This document shows positions 63,760-64,000 of a DNA stretch of 64,000 bases, piece after piece. Location: assembly GCF_030296835.1 (NCBI RefSeq), contig NZ_AP027923.1, positions 496,001 through 560,000 on the forward strand. The letters are read 5' to 3'. The DNA is from Pseudoalteromonas sp. MM1 (GTDB lineage Bacteria; Pseudomonadota; Gammaproteobacteria; Enterobacterales; Alteromonadaceae). Position 1 is the stretch's first letter. The number at the start of each line of letters is the position of its first letter. The position numbers and the translations under genes are program-made. A model generated the notes under the pieces. It was given only the letters and a program-made list of their open reading frames with translations. It searched no databases and was not told where the DNA came from.

Positions 63760-64000
63760 TTATCCTTTAACCAAAGCTGAAATTTCTAGTGATTCGTTTT
63801 TTTGTTGTATTTGTACTGCATTGCCCCAGTGCTCACCTTGTAATGAGTCGCTGATCCAGTAGTTGCCATCAATTGAAACCAATTCGGCTTCAAGCTTTTG
63901 ACAAAAAATGCAGGCATCTTTAATCCCTTTTGCACCTGCAATAGCACGTCCGCGTAAGGTGCCATAAATATGCACATTACCATCGGCTATTACTTCTGCA
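63760..64000 (-). CDS. minC: Septum site-determining protein MinC, partial
   Basis: The gene reads leftward and its N-terminal part lies beyond 64000. The visible C-terminal 79 residues, AEVIADGNVHIYGTLRGRAI and CQKLEAELVSIDGNYWISD, match the MinC beta-helix domain that binds MinD and FtsZ. It ends 5 bases before minD in the usual minCDE order. Confidence 0.94.
   Translation of the reverse strand, partial: AEVIADGNVHIYGTLRGRAIAGAKGIKDACIFCQKLEAELVSIDGNYWISDSLQGEHWGNAVQIQQKNESLEISALVKG

Noticed and set aside
54878..64000. Phosphatase-to-min block as a horizontally acquired island
   Set aside because: fadD, rnd and min genes are housekeeping and in an order known from other gammaproteobacteria; I see no integrase, tRNA or direct-repeat border.

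Overview
The window looks like a chromosomal segment from a marine gammaproteobacterium of the Alteromonadales, most likely Pseudoalteromonas. This is inferred from AT-rich coding sequence, the gene families present, the order of the his, ilv and min loci, and an interspersed intergenic repeat. No database search was possible. I see no rRNA, tRNA, prophage, insertion sequence or CRISPR array.

Layout. 1-2228: the start of an RND efflux adaptor gene (cut by the left edge), a divergent LysR regulator, and a small alkyltransferase-like DNA repair protein. 2529-8198: a divergently regulated accessory cluster. One minus-strand run encodes a DsbA/FrnE-like oxidoreductase, an AhpD-like protein, an exported beta-propeller protein, an exported haloalkane-dehalogenase-like hydrolase and an HSL-type esterase. 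A LysR gene faces away from it. A tandem heptamer array sits just upstream of the AhpD-like gene. 8694-10486: a TrhA-like membrane protein and small membrane or secreted proteins, including a 37-codon gene. 10578-20875: a LON-domain gene, then a long plus-strand operon headed by an ECF sigma factor and its ChrR-type zinc/cupin anti-sigma. The operon continues with photolyase, SDR, FAD oxidoreductase, DUF1365, cyclopropane-fatty-acid synthase and small envelope proteins. This is the content of a photo-oxidative (singlet oxygen) stress and membrane-lipid regulon. Two near-identically spaced candidate ECF promoters precede the LON gene and the sigma gene.

21082-28439: HU, the ilvIH acetolactate synthase operon with a visible branched-chain leader peptide and attenuator, a large secreted M6 metalloprotease, and an NAD-type isocitrate dehydrogenase. 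28629-40350: a degenerate HD-GYP-like protein, a DUF3192 protein, xni, ppnN, a diguanylate cyclase, an M61 peptidase, a PAS-GGDEF-EAL protein, a GT25 glycosyltransferase, a DUF1289 protein and a lipoprotein. 40462-47724: the complete minus-strand histidine operon hisGDCBHAF(IE), preceded by a His5 leader peptide and an attenuator.

47982-54863: an unknown small protein, a GlxA-type AraC regulator, a transglutaminase-like protein, a CPA1 antiporter, a YoaA-type helicase, tsaB and another unknown small protein. 54878-64000: alkaline phosphatase, an alpha/beta hydrolase, fadD, rnd, a long RluA-family pseudouridine synthase, and minE-minD-minC (minC cut by the right edge). The order yoaA, tsaB, fadD, rnd, min resembles the enterobacterial arrangement, with insertions. 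At least four copies of an intergenic repeat with TAATACCAAnnnGC-type ends occur near 8.2, 48.2, 60.6 and 62.5 kb.

The items most worth a second look are the dehalogenase cluster with its heptamer array, the paired ECF promoters, the two attenuation leaders, the repeat family (one fragment supplies stop codons to two convergent genes), and the degenerate HD-GYP protein.
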